Below are positions 1 through 8,528 of a stretch of 64,000 bases of DNA, piece by piece. Both the position numbers and the translations under genes were made by a program. Positions within the stretch are counted from its first letter, which is position 1, and every line of letters starts with the position of its first letter. Source of the DNA: an uncultured Marvinbryantia sp. (GTDB taxonomy: Bacteria > Bacillota > Clostridia > Lachnospirales > Lachnospiraceae); contig CAKRRF010000010.1 in NCBI GenBank assembly GCA_934394985.1, positions 1 through 64,000 of the forward strand. Direction: 5' to 3'. The notes under the pieces are model-generated. The model was not told where the DNA came from. It did no database searches and saw only the letters and a program-made list of their open reading frames with translations.

Positions 1-45
1 GTTTTTTGTCTTCATGAGATATATACAAAAATATATGTTTTTGTG

Positions 46-1449
46 TTATTTATCTCTTGACATCACACCGCTGGACTTTTTCTGTTCAAAATCCTTTAGT
101 GCCTGAAGCGCTTCTTTTGACAACGGATACAGTGCCATCAGATTAAATATGGTCATCAGACCGATTCCCACATCTCCCAGATCCCATACAATCGTATATG
201 CCTGAAGTCCACCGATAAATAACATTACCAACGCCAGCACCTTATACCCGGTCTGCCAGCACCACTTATCGCCAAACAAATAAGCCACATTCGATCTGGC
301 ATAAAACAGAATTCCTATAAATGTGGAAAAACTAAATAAGGCAAGCGTAATCGCAATAAAAATCACTCCGAAGCTTCCAAGATGATAATTCATTGCACAC
401 TGCAGCAGATCCATTCCCTGAAGTCCTGTGGAAATATCTGCCGGTACCAACAGCATAATCATTGCAGTACAGCTGCATATCACAATGGTGTCAATAAATA
501 CGCCCAGTGCCTGAACCATTCCCACCTTTACCGGATCCGAAGCTTCTGCTGCTGCCGCTGCACACGGTGCAGAACCGGAACCTGCTTCATTAGAAAACAG
601 ACCACGTTTTACTCCATTCATCAAAACCGTACCAAATCCACCGGCGGCTATCTGACGTATCCCAAATGCTTCCTGAAAAATATTTTTGAACACACCCGGC
701 AGTGCCGTAATGTTCATGCAGATAATCACAATCGTAATCACGAAATAACAGACTGCCATCACCGGAACCATCACATCCAGGATCTTTACCGTTGCATTTT
801 TCCGAAGAACAATCAAGGCTGCCAGGATGACCAGAATCACAGTCGTAACAATCTTCGGAATCTGGAATGCATTATAAAATGCAGAACTGACGGAGTTGCT
901 GATTACCTGACTGATGCCAAACCAGCAAACCAGACCGGACAGTGCAAACAATGTTGCAATCAGAGAATATCTCACCTTTTTCTTTCGCAGTCTTTCTGCC
1001 AGACTGTGTATATAATAGGCCGGACCGCCTCGGTATCCGCCGTACAGAGGATCTTCCTCTTTATACATCTGTGCCAGTGTAGCCTCCACAAATGCTGTCG
1101 ACGCTCCCAGAATGGCCATCACCCACATCCAGAACACAGCACCTGCACCACCTGCTGAAATAGCAGCTACTACGCCAACCAAATTGCCCATGCCTACTCT
1201 TGTAGCAGTAGACACTACCAGAGTCTGCCAGGATGACAGGCTCCCCTTTGTTTTATTCTTTTCTCCCAATGCCTGGATCATATCCGGAAATAACCGAATC
1301 GGCAGACATCTGGTTCGAATTGTAAAATATATACCTGCCGGGATCAGTAAAATAACCAGCAGTGAAAGACCAATCGTGCCTCCGCTGATTGGTATTCTAA
1401 GCAGATCTCCCCATAAGAAAGAGTAGACCGTCTCAATCAATTTAACCAT
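46..1449 (-). CDS. Alanine/glycine:cation symporter (AGCS family)
   Basis: A 467-residue polytopic membrane protein that should import a small neutral amino acid together with Na+. Family hallmarks are visible: the segment TATRVGMGNLVGV near residues 81-93, the GGPAYYI motif near 141, and GLFSNEAGSGSAPCAAAAA near residue 285. Length is normal for the family. The start has a GGAGG ribosome site seven bases upstream. It lies 14 bases downstream of the solute-binding-protein gene, so the two are probably co-transcribed. Substrate (alanine, glycine or other) cannot be told from sequence. Family call is firm; the pairing with an ABC-type binding protein is unusual. Confidence 0.95.
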   Translation of the reverse strand: MVKLIETVYSFLWGDLLRIPISGGTIGLSLLVILLIPAGIYFTIRTRCLPIRLFPDMIQALGEKNKTKGSLSSWQTLVVSTATRVGMGNLVGVVAAISAGGAGAVFWMWVMAILGASTAFVEATLAQMYKEEDPLYGGYRGGPAYYIHSLAERLRKKKVRYSLIATLFALSGLVCWFGISQVISNSVSSAFYNAFQIPKIVTTVILVILAALIVLRKNATVKILDVMVPVMAVCYFVITIVIICMNITALPGVFKNIFQEAFGIRQIAAGGFGTVLMNGVKRGLFSNEAGSGSAPCAAAAAEASDPVKVGMVQALGVFIDTIVICSCTAMIMLLVPADISTGLQGMDLLQCAMNYHLGSFGVIFIAITLALFSFSTFIGILFYARSNVAYLFGDKWCWQTGYKVLALVMLFIGGLQAYTIVWDLGDVGIGLMTIFNLMALYPLSKEALQALKDFEQKKSSGVMSRDK

Positions 1450-1463
1450 GTACTTCCTCCATG

Positions 1464-2420
1464 TTACATTTTTTCGTAATCTTCCGGAATAACGATACCG
1501 AGATTTTCACAGCGCTCCGGCACGTAACACTTTTTCACCTGCTCAGCCTGACGAACCGGCATCTGTGAAATATCCGTGCCATTTTCCAATACCTCTACCG
1601 CCATCTCTCCGGTAATCTGACCAAGTTCATAATAGTCAATCGTCAGTGTGGCTATTCCGCATCCCTCGCAGACACCTTTTTCCCCACAGATCACCGGTAC
1701 TTCTGCCGGCTCACAGATATTATTGATCAGTTCTGTGTTACTTGCTGCTGTATTATCCGTCGGAATATAAATAACATCACAGTTTTCTGCTGCAGTAGTC
1801 GTTACCGCTGCAATATCATCTGTTCCGGTAAAGGTATAATCCTTCACCTTCGCCGTACATCCCAGTTCATCCAGGCTGGCCCGGATCATATCAGTCTGAT
1901 ATCTGGAATTCGGCTCTGCTGAACAATATAAAATACCAATTTCTTCGGCCTCCGGAACCAGTTCCATAATCATCTCTGCCTGCTGCTGAAGCGGTGCACA
2001 GTCAGATGTTCCAGATACATTCGTTCCTGTCACACCGTTCCAGTTGTCCAGATCCAGTGCAGCCGGATAGTCTGTTACCGATGTTCCAAGAACCGGAATA
2101 CTATCCGTTGCTGATGCCGCAGCCTGCAGTACCGGTGTAGAATTCGCCAGTATCAGATCCACATCTTCGGAAACAAATGCATTGATTACCGTCACGCAAT
2201 TCGACAATTCTCCGGATGCATTCTGCACATCAAAAGTCACCTGATCTCCCAGCTTCTCCGAAACATAGTCCTGAAAGCCTTTCGTTGCCTCTTCCAGTGC
2301 CTCATGCTGTGTCAGCTGACAAATCCCTATTTTATACGATTCTTCCGCGGAAACCGCAGAAGCTGTCATTCCTATTGTCGCCAGCCCCATCAGAGCCGTC
2401 ATTTTCCACTTTTTATTCAT
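1464..2420 (-). CDS. TrpX-type ABC substrate-binding protein, orphan
   Basis: A 318-residue exported protein of the ABC_sub_bind (TrpX/YtmX-like) family, which binds small solutes, tryptophan or other aromatic amino acids in some members. Residues 1-25 are a signal peptide ending in an AVSA-type cleavage site. No lipobox cysteine is seen, which is odd for a Gram-positive binding protein. The body shows the two-lobe pattern: KIGICQLTQHEALEEA at the N-end, then GVTGTNVSGTSDCAPL, then YIPTDNTAASN. No ABC permease or ATPase gene is adjacent; the downstream partner is an AGCS symporter. Start is supported by a GGGGAG site. Ligand is unknown. Confidence 0.88.
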   Translation of the reverse strand: MNKKWKMTALMGLATIGMTASAVSAEESYKIGICQLTQHEALEEATKGFQDYVSEKLGDQVTFDVQNASGELSNCVTVINAFVSEDVDLILANSTPVLQAAASATDSIPVLGTSVTDYPAALDLDNWNGVTGTNVSGTSDCAPLQQQAEMIMELVPEAEEIGILYCSAEPNSRYQTDMIRASLDELGCTAKVKDYTFTGTDDIAAVTTTAAENCDVIYIPTDNTAASNTELINNICEPAEVPVICGEKGVCEGCGIATLTIDYYELGQITGEMAVEVLENGTDISQMPVRQAEQVKKCYVPERCENLGIVIPEDYEKM

Positions 2421-2599
2421 ATTACACTCTCCCCTCTTTGTATTATTTTAATTGTGCCACACATCGTACATCCTCAATGGCAATATCGATAAAAGTATAC
2501 CACATTTTTTCTATCTGTGATAGAAATAGAAGTAAGTTTTCGTATTATTAAGTAAGAAGCGCTTCTGAAATAGTAAAACAAAGGTGACAGGTAACCATT

Positions 2600-3136
2600 A
2601 TGGATGACAGACAATTAGCCGCCGGCATACGGCGCAAAGAGGAGGAAGCTCTGGACGAACTGATTAACCAGTACGGGCGTCTCATCAAATCCATCGTCAC
2701 GTATCACTTAGGTGATTTTTACCGGGACGAATGTATCAATGATGTGCTGTTCTGTATCTGGAATCACATTGATCAGTATAATCCTGAGAAAAATTCTCTG
2801 AAAAACTGGATTGGTGCAATCTGCAAATACAAATGCATAGATTACAAGCGAAAATATTATAAAGAGAATTTTGTAGAACTGGATGAGACCATTCCTGTTG
2901 CAGACCAAACGGAAAAAATCATTCTGGAGCAGGAACTGGAGGTGGAAACAAATGAACTGCTTTCTTCTCTTTCTCCCAAAGATCGGGAATTGTTCCGCAG
3001 GCGTTATATCAATGAAGAATCCATCGAAGAAATCTCCAGAGATATGAATCTGGCACCATCTGTATTGTACAACCGTCTTTCCAGAGGAAAGAAAAAACTG
3101 CGAAATACTCTGAGGAGGAGTCACAATGAAACGTGA
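2600..3136 (+). CDS. ECF-like RNA polymerase sigma factor
   Basis: A 178-residue sigma-70 family factor of extracytoplasmic-function size. Region 2 is at residues 8-80 (GRLIKSIVTYHLG, then LKNWIGAICKYKCIDYKRKY). Region 4 helix-turn-helix is at residues 118-172 (LSPKDRELFRRRYINEESIEEIS, followed by VLYNRLSRGKKKLR). Its last 11 bases overlap the next gene, a membrane-anchored protein, which fits a sigma/anti-sigma pair. The signal it answers to is unknown. A divergent promoter region of about 180 bases separates it from the binding-protein gene. Confidence 0.93.
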   Translation: MDDRQLAAGIRRKEEEALDELINQYGRLIKSIVTYHLGDFYRDECINDVLFCIWNHIDQYNPEKNSLKNWIGAICKYKCIDYKRKYYKENFVELDETIPVADQTEKIILEQELEVETNELLSSLSPKDRELFRRRYINEESIEEISRDMNLAPSVLYNRLSRGKKKLRNTLRRSHNET

Positions 3137-3986
3137 ATTTGAATTTTTAAATGACGTGAACATGGATTTTTCAGAATATGAAGAAGTACCTTTCACAGAA
3201 CAGGAGCGTCTTATTATGAAAAAGAATTTAAAACAATCCAATAAAACTTATCGTTCCCATAAACGTATGATGTGGGCAGCTGGTATGGCAGCCTGCCTGG
3301 CTGTCACATCCCAGACCGCTTTTGCCAAAGACCTGGCAGAAAAGATTTTTTCACTTGGCCACAGTTCCATTATCACCGAAACAGAAAGTGATTCTACAAC
3401 ACTTTCCACCGTTCCGGTTCCAGATGAACTGAAGGGACAGATTTTTGATGCAGACGGTAAGGAACTGAACGAACTCTCTTCTGCTGATCAGGGTTATTAT
3501 GACAAAGATGGGGATCCTGTCAAGTTTCATTCCGTGGAAGGCAGCGATGGCAAGATTACTTATTCTATTTCAAAGTACTCCGCTGAGGATCCAACGGGTG
3601 ATGTAGACTATGTGATCACCTTCACTTCCATAGATGATATGGATCTGTCCTTTGACCTGAAGGTTCCGGAAACACTGCCAGATGGATTCTCTCTGACCAG
3701 GATCTATGGTGTCGAGGATGAAAGCGGCAATGTTTCTCCTGATTATGCATCCCTTACTTACAGCAATGGAAAAGACTCCTTTACCATCCATGAGCGTCTG
3801 GATGCAGAAGATACACAGTTTGCCACAGCACTGCCAGATCCGCAGGAAATGGACTTCCACGGCAGTACAGCGGTTTACAATGATACTGAATTCTATGCGG
3901 AATGGGATGGAACCATCATCGCTATCTCAGGAAACGATGCATTGACTGGAGATACACTGCTGGAAGTGGCAGAGAGTCTGAAATGA
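3126..3986 (+). CDS. Membrane-anchored anti-sigma-like protein (DUF4367-like C-terminus)
   Basis: A 286-residue protein overlapping the sigma gene by 11 bases. Residues 1-45 are cytoplasmic and charged, followed by one membrane segment (MMWAAGMAACLAVTSQTAFA) and a secreted domain. The C-terminal 110 residues resemble DUF4367-type domains (VPETLPDGFSLTRIYG, then ETLPDP-like turns). Gene order and topology point to an anti-sigma factor that senses something outside the membrane, but no zinc-binding anti-sigma motif is seen, so this is inference from context. A terminator hairpin follows. Confidence 0.75.
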   Translation: MKREFEFLNDVNMDFSEYEEVPFTEQERLIMKKNLKQSNKTYRSHKRMMWAAGMAACLAVTSQTAFAKDLAEKIFSLGHSSIITETESDSTTLSTVPVPDELKGQIFDADGKELNELSSADQGYYDKDGDPVKFHSVEGSDGKITYSISKYSAEDPTGDVDYVITFTSIDDMDLSFDLKVPETLPDGFSLTRIYGVEDESGNVSPDYASLTYSNGKDSFTIHERLDAEDTQFATALPDPQEMDFHGSTAVYNDTEFYAEWDGTIIAISGNDALTGDTLLEVAESLK

Positions 3987-4051
3987 TTTTATAAATATTT
4001 CATTTTACTATCATCTTCTTCTGGTTTAAAATGGCTATATTGTGAAACAAT

Positions 4052-4089
4052 AAAAAAGGCCAGTGGGGACGGAGAAAAGTGGCTTTTTT
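4052..4089 (+). terminator. Intrinsic terminator of the sigma/anti-sigma operon
   Basis: A stem formed by AAAAAAGGCCA and TGGCTTTTTT with one bulged base, ending in a run of six T. It lies 65 bases after the anti-sigma stop codon and before the hydrolase gene. Confidence 0.7.
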
Positions 4090-4149
4090 CCTGTCCCTTC
4101 TGGTTCAGAATATCGTTTTATCTGACAATATTTACAGGAGATGATGATT

Positions 4150-5124
4150 ATGTGTACAGCAGCAACTTATCAAACCAGAGGCTTTTACATGGGGCGCACC
4201 CTGGATTATGAATTTTCTTACGGGGATGAGATTACCGTAACCCCAAGAAATTATAAGTTTCAATTCCGTCATATGGGCACCCACTCTTCCCACTATGCCA
4301 TGATCGGTATGGCTCATGTAGCCGGAAACTATCCTCTTTATTATGATGCGATGAATGAAAAGGGACTGGGTATGACCGGACTGAACTTTGTAGGGAATGC
4401 CGCTTTTCAGAAAGTATCCGATTCCCTTGACAACGTGGCCCAGTTTGAATTCATTCCATGGATCTTGTGCCAGTGTGCTTCTCTTGGCGAAGTCAGAAAG
4501 CTTCTACAACGCATGAATCTGGTAGAAACACCTTTCAGTCCACAGTTTCCTACTGCTCAGCTTCACTGGCTGATTGCCGATAAAACAGGTTCTCTCACGG
4601 TAGAATGCATGACAGACGGCCTGCATATTTATGACAATCCGGTAGGCGTATTAACCAATAATCCACCTTTTGACAAACAGCTTTTCCACTTAAATGACTA
4701 TATGCATTTGTCACCAAAGCAGCCGGAAAATACGTTTTCATCAGATCTGAACTTACAGACCTACAGCCGTGGTATGGGGGCTCTGGGACTTCCTGGAGAT
4801 CTTTCCTCTGCATCCCGCTTCGTCCGTGTGGCATTTACCAAAATGAACTCCAGATCCGGCAATACCGAGAACGAAAGCGTCAGCCAGTTCTTCCACATTC
4901 TGGGATCCGTTGATCAGCAGCGTGGCTGCTGCGAAGTAGCCGAAGGTAAATATGAAATTACCCTCTATACTTCCTGCTGTAGCGCAGACACAGGAATCTA
5001 CTATTACACCTCTTACGAAAATCATCAGATCTCCGGTGTGGACATGTATCGGGAAAACCTGGATGGGGATACACTGGCAAGGTATCCACTGATAAACGGG
5101 GAACAGATTCATATGCAGAACTAA
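4150..5124 (+). CDS. Choloylglycine hydrolase family protein (bile salt hydrolase-like)
   Basis: A 324-residue Ntn-hydrolase that in this family cleaves amide bonds of conjugated bile acids or penicillin V. The start is placed at the third possible ATG. It gives Met-Cys, so Cys2 becomes the N-terminal nucleophile, and AGGAG ends nine bases upstream; the ATG at 4141 abuts AGGAG directly. Other expected residues are present: Arg and Asp in MGRTLDYE (residues 14-21), Asn in VLTNNP near 171, and Arg in the LPGDLSSASRF motif near residue 220. This last motif is typical of bile salt hydrolases. Substrate preference is not proven. It stands alone with its own terminator. Confidence 0.9.
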   Translation: MCTAATYQTRGFYMGRTLDYEFSYGDEITVTPRNYKFQFRHMGTHSSHYAMIGMAHVAGNYPLYYDAMNEKGLGMTGLNFVGNAAFQKVSDSLDNVAQFEFIPWILCQCASLGEVRKLLQRMNLVETPFSPQFPTAQLHWLIADKTGSLTVECMTDGLHIYDNPVGVLTNNPPFDKQLFHLNDYMHLSPKQPENTFSSDLNLQTYSRGMGALGLPGDLSSASRFVRVAFTKMNSRSGNTENESVSQFFHILGSVDQQRGCCEVAEGKYEITLYTSCCSADTGIYYYTSYENHQISGVDMYRENLDGDTLARYPLINGEQIHMQN

Positions 5125-5130
5125 ACAGTG

Positions 5131-5165
5131 AGGCAGGCTATCCAATGTTATCGGACAGCCTGCCC
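5131..5165 (+). terminator. Hairpin downstream of the hydrolase gene
   Basis: Perfect-looking stem GGCAGGCT-TCC / GGA-AGCCTGCC with loop AATGTTATC, starting seven bases after the stop codon. No long T run follows. The core ATCC-ATGTTATCGGACAGCCTGC recurs at 17936-17970. Confidence 0.6.
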
Positions 5166-5200
5166 ACTCCTGCCTTCACACCAGGAAAACCCTGACCTTT

Positions 5201-5845
5201 TTACAGAAATATTTTTTTCAGTTCTTCCACCGTCTCTGCAATCTGTCCGGCTCCGGCTGCTTCCAGCTCTGCTCTGCTGCCATACCCATAGAGCACACCA
5301 ATCGAATCCAGTCCGTTTTCTTTTGCTCCCAGAATATCATATTCCCTGTCACCGACCATCACAGCATTTGTCACATCTGTAATACCGGCCTTTTCCAGCG
5401 CATAGCGGATAACATCCGCTTTCTCAACCCGCTTCTCGTCCATACTGGCGCCGGCAATCAGATCAAAATATTGCTCCAACCGGAAATACTTCATAATCTC
5501 TCTGGTAAACGGTTCCGGCTTAGATGTCGCCAGAATGATGTTTCTTCCACTTTTTTTCAAATAGTTTAAAAGCTCCGGAATTCCCGGATATACTTCATTT
5601 TCAAAAAGTCCTTTGTCTTGATAATATTCTCTGTAATATATCACACCTTTTTCGCATTCCTCAGGCGTAAATCCATAATATCTGGAAAAGGAATCTTTCA
5701 GTGGCGGTCCTACAAAAACATTCAGTTCCGAATGATCCTCTATATGAATCCCAAACTTCTCCAATGCATAAGCCACTGCATTGGTAATTCCTATTCCTGA
5801 ATCTGTCAGCGTTCCATCTAAATCAAACAGTACAATCTGGTACAT
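5201..5845 (-). CDS. HAD-family hydrolase, phosphoglycolate phosphatase-like
   Basis: A 214-residue haloacid-dehalogenase phosphatase. Motif I DLDGTLTDS is at residues 7-15, motif II ATSKP near 107, and motifs III-IV in VMVGDREYDILGAKENG near residue 165. A helical cap domain sits between motifs I and II, as in Gph/PpaX-type enzymes. Start is supported by a GGAGG site. Such proteins hydrolyse small phosphate esters or pyrophosphate in the cytoplasm; the actual substrate is unknown. It converges with the hydrolase gene to its left. Confidence 0.92.
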   Translation of the reverse strand: MYQIVLFDLDGTLTDSGIGITNAVAYALEKFGIHIEDHSELNVFVGPPLKDSFSRYYGFTPEECEKGVIYYREYYQDKGLFENEVYPGIPELLNYLKKSGRNIILATSKPEPFTREIMKYFRLEQYFDLIAGASMDEKRVEKADVIRYALEKAGITDVTNAVMVGDREYDILGAKENGLDSIGVLYGYGSRAELEAAGAGQIAETVEELKKIFL

Positions 5846-5915
5846 TTTATTTTCCTCCGACTCATTTTTGGAGTCATTCTATCATATTTATTGATTTGTG
5901 TACATCTCGCATTTT

Positions 5916-6170
5916 TCAGGTATGTATGTGCAGATATTTTTCCCTGGTTGCCAGGCCTCCGCGTATGTGCCTTTCCGATTTGTTCACATCCAGAACCTTT
6001 CTTGCGCAAAGAGCCAACGCATGATTGACCTGCGGAAGGCGTTCTGTGATATCCTTGTGTACTGTTGACTTGCTCACTCCAAATTTCTTTGCGGTCTGGC
6101 GAACTGTCGCATTTGTTTCTACCATGTAAGTTCCAATCTCCACTGCCCGTTCCTCGATATACTCTTTCAC
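5916..6170 (-). CDS. spoIIID: Stage III sporulation transcriptional regulator SpoIIID
   Basis: An 84-residue DNA-binding protein acting in the mother cell during sporulation, where it activates and represses sigma-E-dependent genes. The helix-turn-helix is visible at residues 22-43 (TVRQTAKKFGVSKSTVHKD), followed by the conserved basic tail (RHIRGGLATREKY). Length matches the family. It uses a GTG start with GGAGG eight bases upstream. The gene shows the organism belongs to a spore-forming lineage. Confidence 0.95.
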   Translation of the reverse strand: MKEYIEERAVEIGTYMVETNATVRQTAKKFGVSKSTVHKDITERLPQVNHALALCARKVLDVNKSERHIRGGLATREKYLHIHT

Positions 6171-6258
6171 GGATAAGCCTCCAGAGACATTGTTTTTACA
6201 GTGTATGCAAAAAGGACAGACAGGTATTCCTGAAAAATACGGTCAGAGCAAAGCCATT

Positions 6259-6978
6259 TTACTCCATCCCAAATGACTTTCCGGCAATCACAAACCAGGT
6301 AGCGGCATGTTCCTCATGCCCTTCCAGTAACTGATCTGTACATGTTACGTCGGAAAATCCGGCTCTCTTTAATTCTTCCATTATCCACTCTGACGAATAA
6401 ATCCGTTCCTGAATTTTTTCCGTATTAACCAGCTGCTCTCCCTCATATAAATCCGTCTGAAGAGTTACAAAGCCTTCCTGTGGATGACGGATCTGAAACT
6501 GCAGTCTTTTTCCTTCCAGTTCTCCCAGCTCCACCGGTTCACATTCCTCTGCTTCTCCCTCACGAAGAAGATCAAAGAGAAAATAACCGCCCGGATTCAC
6601 ATAAGAGTATACATTTTGAAATACTGCTTTTACCTCTTCCGGCTCCAGGATGTGATTCAGGGCATCACAGGTACTTGTTACCAGATCATATGATTTTTCC
6701 GGTTTCCAGGTGACCATATTTCCCTGTTCAAAACGAATCTGGGGATATTTTTCTCTTGCCATGGCAATCATTCCATGAGAAAGATCCATCCCATGTGTCT
6801 CTATACCATGCTCCTGCATAATGCTGCAAAGTACACCGGTTCCACATCCCAGATCCAACATATTTTTAACAGTTATCCCCTTTTCTTCTATCCATTTCAA
6901 CAGTAATTGTGCAAAACTTTCCGGATAATAATTCCATCCAAATGCATCATATACTTTACTGAATATCTCACTGTACAT
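6259..6978 (-). CDS. Class I SAM-dependent methyltransferase
   Basis: A 239-residue cytoplasmic methyltransferase. The SAM-binding motif I LDLGCGTGVLCSIM is at residues 42-55; the acidic loop GMDLSHGMIAMA follows near 63 and a motif-IV-like TSTCDALNHI near 101. The C-terminal half is a mixed sheet typical of small-molecule methyltransferases, so the substrate cannot be named. Start has a GAGAGG site. It lies 18 bases downstream of the MATE exporter gene, so the two may share a transcript. Confidence 0.88.
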   Translation of the reverse strand: MYSEIFSKVYDAFGWNYYPESFAQLLLKWIEEKGITVKNMLDLGCGTGVLCSIMQEHGIETHGMDLSHGMIAMAREKYPQIRFEQGNMVTWKPEKSYDLVTSTCDALNHILEPEEVKAVFQNVYSYVNPGGYFLFDLLREGEAEECEPVELGELEGKRLQFQIRHPQEGFVTLQTDLYEGEQLVNTEKIQERIYSSEWIMEELKRAGFSDVTCTDQLLEGHEEHAATWFVIAGKSFGME

Positions 6979-6996
6979 ATCGGTTCCTCTCTCATT

Positions 6997-8358
6997 TTAT
7001 ATCATTTCTCGTGTCAGGTCTTTCACCCACTTATATTTTTTATAATGATAGATGACCCACGGAATCTTTCCCACTTCATCCAGACAGGTGCAGGCATACA
7101 CCACCTCCACCGGCCAGTGAAATACAAAGGCTCCCAGTGCCGCCAGCGGAACCGCAATCATCCACATGGTCACTACCAGGCTGTACATATCAAACAGGGT
7201 GTCTCCTCCTGCCGCAAAAATCCCATTGATTACAATTGTATTCACTGTTCTTCCAATCATATAAACTGCCATAATACACATCATCCCAATCAGATGATAT
7301 CTGGCCTGAACCGTCAGCTTTACTACATGAATCAGAAGTGGTGTCACCGCAAACATAATCGCAGTAGACAGCAGACCGCACACAAATGACAGCTTCATCA
7401 GGCGGTCTCCATATTCTCTTCCTGTGGAAAGGTTGCCTGCGCCCAGTTCATTTCCCACTAGAATCCCGCCGCCGCTTGCCAATCCATTACACATACAGCA
7501 TACCAGGTCACGCACTACAGATGCTATCGAATTGGCTGCTGCCGCATCTGTTCCCATATGTCCCATAAAAGCCGTATAAGAAGTAAATCCCACGCCCCAG
7601 AGCAGAGCTGCGCCAATCATCGGTAACAGGCAGCGCACAAAATCTCCTGTAAGGACCGGATAGGCTTTCCATAATCCTGCCAGATTCAGACGAATATACC
7701 CTTTTCGGAACGACAGACAAACACAGCATGCCAGTTCTGTCACACGGGCAATCAACGTAGCCAATGCCGCCCCCTGAACTCCCATTGCAGTTATTCCGAA
7801 GCCTCCGAATATCAAAATCCAGTTCAGAATAATATTGAGCACCACAGCTGCGGAACTGATTTTTGCAGCATCTGCCGTATGGTCTGTCACTTTCAGTATC
7901 ACAAGATAACACTGGGAAATTCCTGTCAGCAGATAAGACCAGCCTGCGATCCTGAGATAATCTGCTCCAATGGCAATCAGTTCCGGTTCATTCGTAAACA
8001 ACACCATCAGACGTTCCGGTACACATATACAGCCCAGGAAAAATACAAACGATGACAAAAAACAGAACCTTACACTCAGGCAAAAAATTCTGCCAATGGT
8101 CTTTTTATCTTTTTTTCCCCAATACTGTGCTCCCAAAATTGAGACCGCTGCCGTAACAGATGAAATAATCATATTTTGAATAAACTGAATCTGAGATGCC
8201 AGCGACACTGCTGACATAGAATTCTGATCAACACCGCCCAGCATAAACGCATCTGCTGCAGCCACCGATGCCAGCATCAGGCTCTGAATCATAATCGGTA
8301 CTGCCAGCTTCCACAACTGTCTGTTAAAAAATTTATCTGAAAAAATCTTACTTTTCAT
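6997..8358 (-). CDS. MATE family efflux transporter
   Basis: A 453-residue membrane protein with about twelve hydrophobic segments in two similar halves. The N-end reads LWKLAVPIMIQSLMLASVAA, the classic MATE opening, and the second half opens similarly around residue 230. It should export cationic compounds or metabolites using an ion gradient. The start at 8358 is preferred over upstream in-frame codons because it follows an AAGGAA site and gives the usual short N-terminus. The methyltransferase gene follows after 18 bases. Confidence 0.93.
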   Translation of the reverse strand: MKSKIFSDKFFNRQLWKLAVPIMIQSLMLASVAAADAFMLGGVDQNSMSAVSLASQIQFIQNMIISSVTAAVSILGAQYWGKKDKKTIGRIFCLSVRFCFLSSFVFFLGCICVPERLMVLFTNEPELIAIGADYLRIAGWSYLLTGISQCYLVILKVTDHTADAAKISSAAVVLNIILNWILIFGGFGITAMGVQGAALATLIARVTELACCVCLSFRKGYIRLNLAGLWKAYPVLTGDFVRCLLPMIGAALLWGVGFTSYTAFMGHMGTDAAAANSIASVVRDLVCCMCNGLASGGGILVGNELGAGNLSTGREYGDRLMKLSFVCGLLSTAIMFAVTPLLIHVVKLTVQARYHLIGMMCIMAVYMIGRTVNTIVINGIFAAGGDTLFDMYSLVVTMWMIAVPLAALGAFVFHWPVEVVYACTCLDEVGKIPWVIYHYKKYKWVKDLTREMI

Positions 8359-8528
8359 ATGGTATTCCTTTTCTTCTTTTATTCTCTGCAGTGATCCATT
8401 GTCTGTCAAAGCTGCCGTTGCCTTCCATATGAGTATACACAAAAAAAACTGACTCTACAATCATTGTCTCTTTTTCTTTTCTCTGATGAGTGATAAAATA
8501 GTAAGAAAAAACGGGAGGAATTCTACTC

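Noticed and set aside
382-1158. Long plus-strand open frame opposite the symporter gene
   Set aside because: Cysteine/histidine-rich low-complexity translation, no ribosome site, fully antisense to a well-supported membrane protein.
2421-2599. Riboswitch or T-box leader between the divergent genes
   Set aside because: No T-box core or known aptamer pattern could be recognised; only AT-rich promoter-like sequence.
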